This document shows, one piece after another, positions 61,582-64,000 of a stretch of 64,000 bases of DNA. The stretch's first letter is position 1. The number at the start of each line of letters is the position of its first letter. The notes below the pieces were generated by a model. That model was not told where the DNA came from and ran no database searches. It worked only from the letters and a program-made list of their open reading frames with translations. The position numbers were made by a program, and so were the translations under genes. The DNA is from GCA-2862585 sp965277895 (lineage in GTDB: Bacteria > Bacteroidota > Bacteroidia > Flavobacteriales > UBA7312). The stretch is taken from contig CBDIDR010000001.1 of the NCBI GenBank assembly GCA_965277895.1, positions 930,001 to 994,000 of the forward strand, given 5' to 3'.

Positions 61582-63741
61582 ATGTTTATGAAGATTATAT
61601 ATTGGGCTATTTTTCTTTGCTGCTCATCTCTTATATATGCACAACCCCTTTCAAATGGTATGGGAATAATTACTCATTGGTCAGGGGGAGCAGGACAATT
61701 TAATTCATTTAGTATTTTCGACACACAAAACAACGCTTCTGCTCCTTTAGGGGTTAATTGGGAAACTAATTTTTATACCCCTAACCCAGCTATTGAAGAA
61801 AGCTGGAAGGGTACTTTTATGGGTAATGTATTTGGAATAGCTATTGATGCTCAAAAAAATGTATACTTTGCAGCTAATAGGTCTCTAGATATAAGTCTAT
61901 CACAATCTGGAGTAGCTGGTGATGGTGGGGTTTATAAAATGGATGCTAACAGCTGGGAAGTAACTCCTTTTATATTCACTGGTAGTGGAAATAATCAAAT
62001 TCCTAATGTTGCAAATGGATTAGGAAACATTGCGTATGACAAATGGAATAATCAGTTGTTTGTCACAAATTTTGAAGATGGTAAAATCTACAGATATGAT
62101 ATGCAGGGTAATTTTCTTTCTTCCTTTGACCCATTTAATCCTGATAATTCTGAGCTTGGTATGTTTAGTGGTGTAGGAGAAGCTTTGTGGGGAATCAATT
62201 TAAATAATGAAAACGGTGTTGTTAAAGTCTATTTTTCCCAGTGGAATGAATCTGACGCGCAATCTGACGGCTCAAATCCTAATAATGCTGTTTGGTCAGT
62301 CAATTTGGATAATAATGGCGATTTCACTGGTGATGAATTATTTTGTTTTGCTTTAGAAGATAACTTAGGTGTTGTTACTTCAGAAGTTGATGGAGCATCC
62401 TATCCGATTTCTGATATAATTTTCAGTTCTGATGGTAAAATGTATCTTTCTGAAAAGGGAGTTGGAGGGGCTTTCTTTTTTCCTTTCAACGGATTGGGAA
62501 CTAATATATATAGCCCTTCTCCTCATCGTTCGCGAACATTTGAATATGTAAAAGAAAATAACGCCTGGGTACTTTCAAAACAATACAGTGTCGGGAACTA
62601 CAACTCATTTCCAGCCTTAGGTTCAAATTTAACATCAGCTGATAATTCTGCTGGTGGTATTGCTCTAGGGAACAGGCAAACTGATAGCGGTTTTGAATGT
62701 GAGAGTATTTTATTTACTTCTGGTGACGCATTAAGATTTCCAGGCTATAATCTAGTTGATGGATCAGATTTTCTTTATGGTGTAGCGGGCGTTCCTGTAG
62801 ATGGAAATTCCTTAGATTTTAATAGTGATGTTTATTTTCAAACATCAAGCATTTATATAAATGTTGCTTTCGGAGTAGATCAATTTACAAGCGCTGGAAA
62901 AAACAACTACGGAGATGTAGAAATTTATTTAGATGAGATTAGTAATAACAATTTGTCAATAACTCCTTCAACTACAATTTGTAATGGAGAATCTATTCAG
63001 CTTAACATCTCAGGAGGAAGTAATTACGAATGGTCACCTGCTTTAACTTTGGATGATATCAATAGCGCTAATCCTATAGCTACACCTACTGAAAATACCA
63101 CTTATACTGTAACGGGTGAAGGTGGTGAATGTGGAGGCGGTGGTACAGCTAGTGTAACGATAAATATTGACGATTTTAACTTTTCGCTAGGGCCAGATAT
63201 TGTAAACTGTGTGACTGCCGAAGGGCAAACATTAGATGCAGGAGAAGAAGCCCAAAGCTATTTGTGGAATACTGGAGAAACCACTCAAACTATAAACGCC
63301 ACAACTACGGGTGATTATACTGTCAATGTTGTAAGTCCAGCAGGTTGTGATTATAGCGATGAAATATCACTTATAAATTCACAAGCGCCAACACTAGCTT
63401 TTAGTACGCCTAATAATGGCTCTTGTCCACCAGCATCATTCACCTTGAATGATGAGAGTATTCCCATTGAAAGTGATCCTATTGTAGCTTGGAATTGGCA
63501 AGTTAATGGTAATAATTACAACAACTCAACTACTAGCATTGGATTACAAAACAGTGGCAGCTATGCCGTAACTTTAGAAGTCACAACAGAACTTGGTTGT
63601 GTAGAAACACTAACTATTGATGATTACTTAAATGTATTTAGCGCACCAACACCCGAATTTATCACTGAGCCTGCCCAGAGCTTAGTAAATGTGATAAAAC
63701 CATCGAGCTTATTAATCTCAGTTCAGATTACGATTCCTTAA
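61582..63741 (+). CDS. Large CHU_C surface protein, part before a frameshift
   Basis: ATG 61582 (or 61588, MKIIYWAIFLCCSS) starts a signal peptide ending IYAQ. Residues ~20-460 look like a beta-propeller-like region (GVYKMDANSWEVTPFIF, YDKWNNQLFVTNFEDGKIYR, YPISDIIFSSDGKMYLSEKG). Ig-like modules follow (TPSTTICNGESIQLNISGGS, EAQSYLWNTGETTQTI) and a PKD-type module (PPASFTLNDESIPIESDPIV). At about 63690 the frame breaks: LVNVIKPSSLLIS is not PKD-like, while one base later the sequence reads CDKTIELINLSSDYDSLSWD. The N-terminal reading is secure. T9SS export is inferred from the CHU_C tail in the other frame. Confidence 0.88.
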   Translation: MFMKIIYWAIFLCCSSLIYAQPLSNGMGIITHWSGGAGQFNSFSIFDTQNNASAPLGVNWETNFYTPNPAIEESWKGTFMGNVFGIAIDAQKNVYFAANRSLDISLSQSGVAGDGGVYKMDANSWEVTPFIFTGSGNNQIPNVANGLGNIAYDKWNNQLFVTNFEDGKIYRYDMQGNFLSSFDPFNPDNSELGMFSGVGEALWGINLNNENGVVKVYFSQWNESDAQSDGSNPNNAVWSVNLDNNGDFTGDELFCFALEDNLGVVTSEVDGASYPISDIIFSSDGKMYLSEKGVGGAFFFPFNGLGTNIYSPSPHRSRTFEYVKENNAWVLSKQYSVGNYNSFPALGSNLTSADNSAGGIALGNRQTDSGFECESILFTSGDALRFPGYNLVDGSDFLYGVAGVPVDGNSLDFNSDVYFQTSSIYINVAFGVDQFTSAGKNNYGDVEIYLDEISNNNLSITPSTTICNGESIQLNISGGSNYEWSPALTLDDINSANPIATPTENTTYTVTGEGGECGGGGTASVTINIDDFNFSLGPDIVNCVTAEGQTLDAGEEAQSYLWNTGETTQTINATTTGDYTVNVVSPAGCDYSDEISLINSQAPTLAFSTPNNGSCPPASFTLNDESIPIESDPIVAWNWQVNGNNYNNSTTSIGLQNSGSYAVTLEVTTELGCVETLTIDDYLNVFSAPTPEFITEPAQSLVNVIKPSSLLISVQITIP

Positions 63742-64000
63742 GTTGGGATTTTGGTGACGGAATTACCATTAATGAAGATACGGTTAACTCTTATACCTAT
63801 TCAGAAGTAAGCGATTACACCATTGCCTTGACTACTATTAATGACATTGGCTGTGAAAGCACCCTCTACAAACAGATTACCCCCACAACAAGTATTCCAT
63901 TTTTTGCTCCAAACGCCTTCACACCAGATTCAGACGCCTTAAACGAAGTCTTTATGCCATTGATAGGTTGTCACGAAAACTTTGAGTTTTGGGTTTTTAA
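63690..64000 (+). pseudogene. Continuation of the right-edge surface protein: PKD and CHU_C, out of frame and cut by the window
   Basis: From TGT at 63690 the frame reads CDKTIELINLSSDYDSLSWD, FGDGITINEDTVNSYTYSE and SDYTIALTTINDIGCESTL, a typical PKD domain, then PFFAPNAFTPDSDALNEVFM, the beginning of a CHU_C domain, to the window edge. It is open to base 64000. Joining it to the preceding ORF needs one added base at 63690-63691 (for example AAT-TGT for AATGT). It could be one gene with a base lost in sequencing or a real mutation. Confidence 0.8.

Overview
The window looks like chromosomal DNA from a marine-type member of the Bacteroidota, most likely Flavobacteriales. It is AT-rich. It carries large exported proteins with gliding-motility-associated (CHU_C) or Por/type IX secretion (T9SS) C-terminal sorting domains, SprB-type repeats, a TonB receptor paired with a DUF4249 lipoprotein, and promoter-like TAnnTTTG boxes in place of a sigma70 -10 box. 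Stop codons TAA, TAG and TGA are all used normally.

Layout. 1-7 kb: two large T9SS adhesin-like genes (the first cut by the window edge) and an orphan CHU_C module. 7-47 kb: mostly intact housekeeping genes: priA, an RluA-type pseudouridine synthase, panB, dnaK, smpB, a DtxR repressor with a ZIP transporter and a TonB receptor, rlmD, ornithine aminotransferase, a second metal-type TonB receptor operon (Cys-rich exported protein, receptor, DsrE-like protein, 30-residue membrane peptide), nadC, rlmH, the ITP/XTP pyrophosphatase, a prolyl oligopeptidase, an HtrA protease, NlpC/P60, thiolase, a 7TM-HD protein, an exported intradiol dioxygenase, ridA, RNase P RNA, thioredoxin reductase, a DUF4249/TonB receptor pair and tRNA-Pro(GGG). 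48-64 kb: accessory DNA with a surface protein built of twelve 51-residue tandem repeats, small secreted proteins, a minus-strand cluster (membrane AraC regulator, two heme lipoproteins, YceI-like, OB-fold, DUF5777), two related Crp/Fnr regulators around an hchA-like gene, and another large CHU_C protein cut by the right edge.

The most unusual signals are in the right-hand part. Five copies of a conserved intergenic motif, four of them preceded by a hairpin, lie in one orientation between 52.1 and 60.74 kb. They separate genes whatever the gene direction. In addition, five genes are broken by single-base indels or in-frame stops: a small membrane-protein paralogue, an LRR lipoprotein, the repeat surface protein, a Crp/Fnr paralogue and the right-edge CHU_C protein. 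None of the roughly 30 housekeeping genes is broken. That points to decay or on/off variation of surface and accessory genes, although sequencing error cannot be excluded from one sequence.
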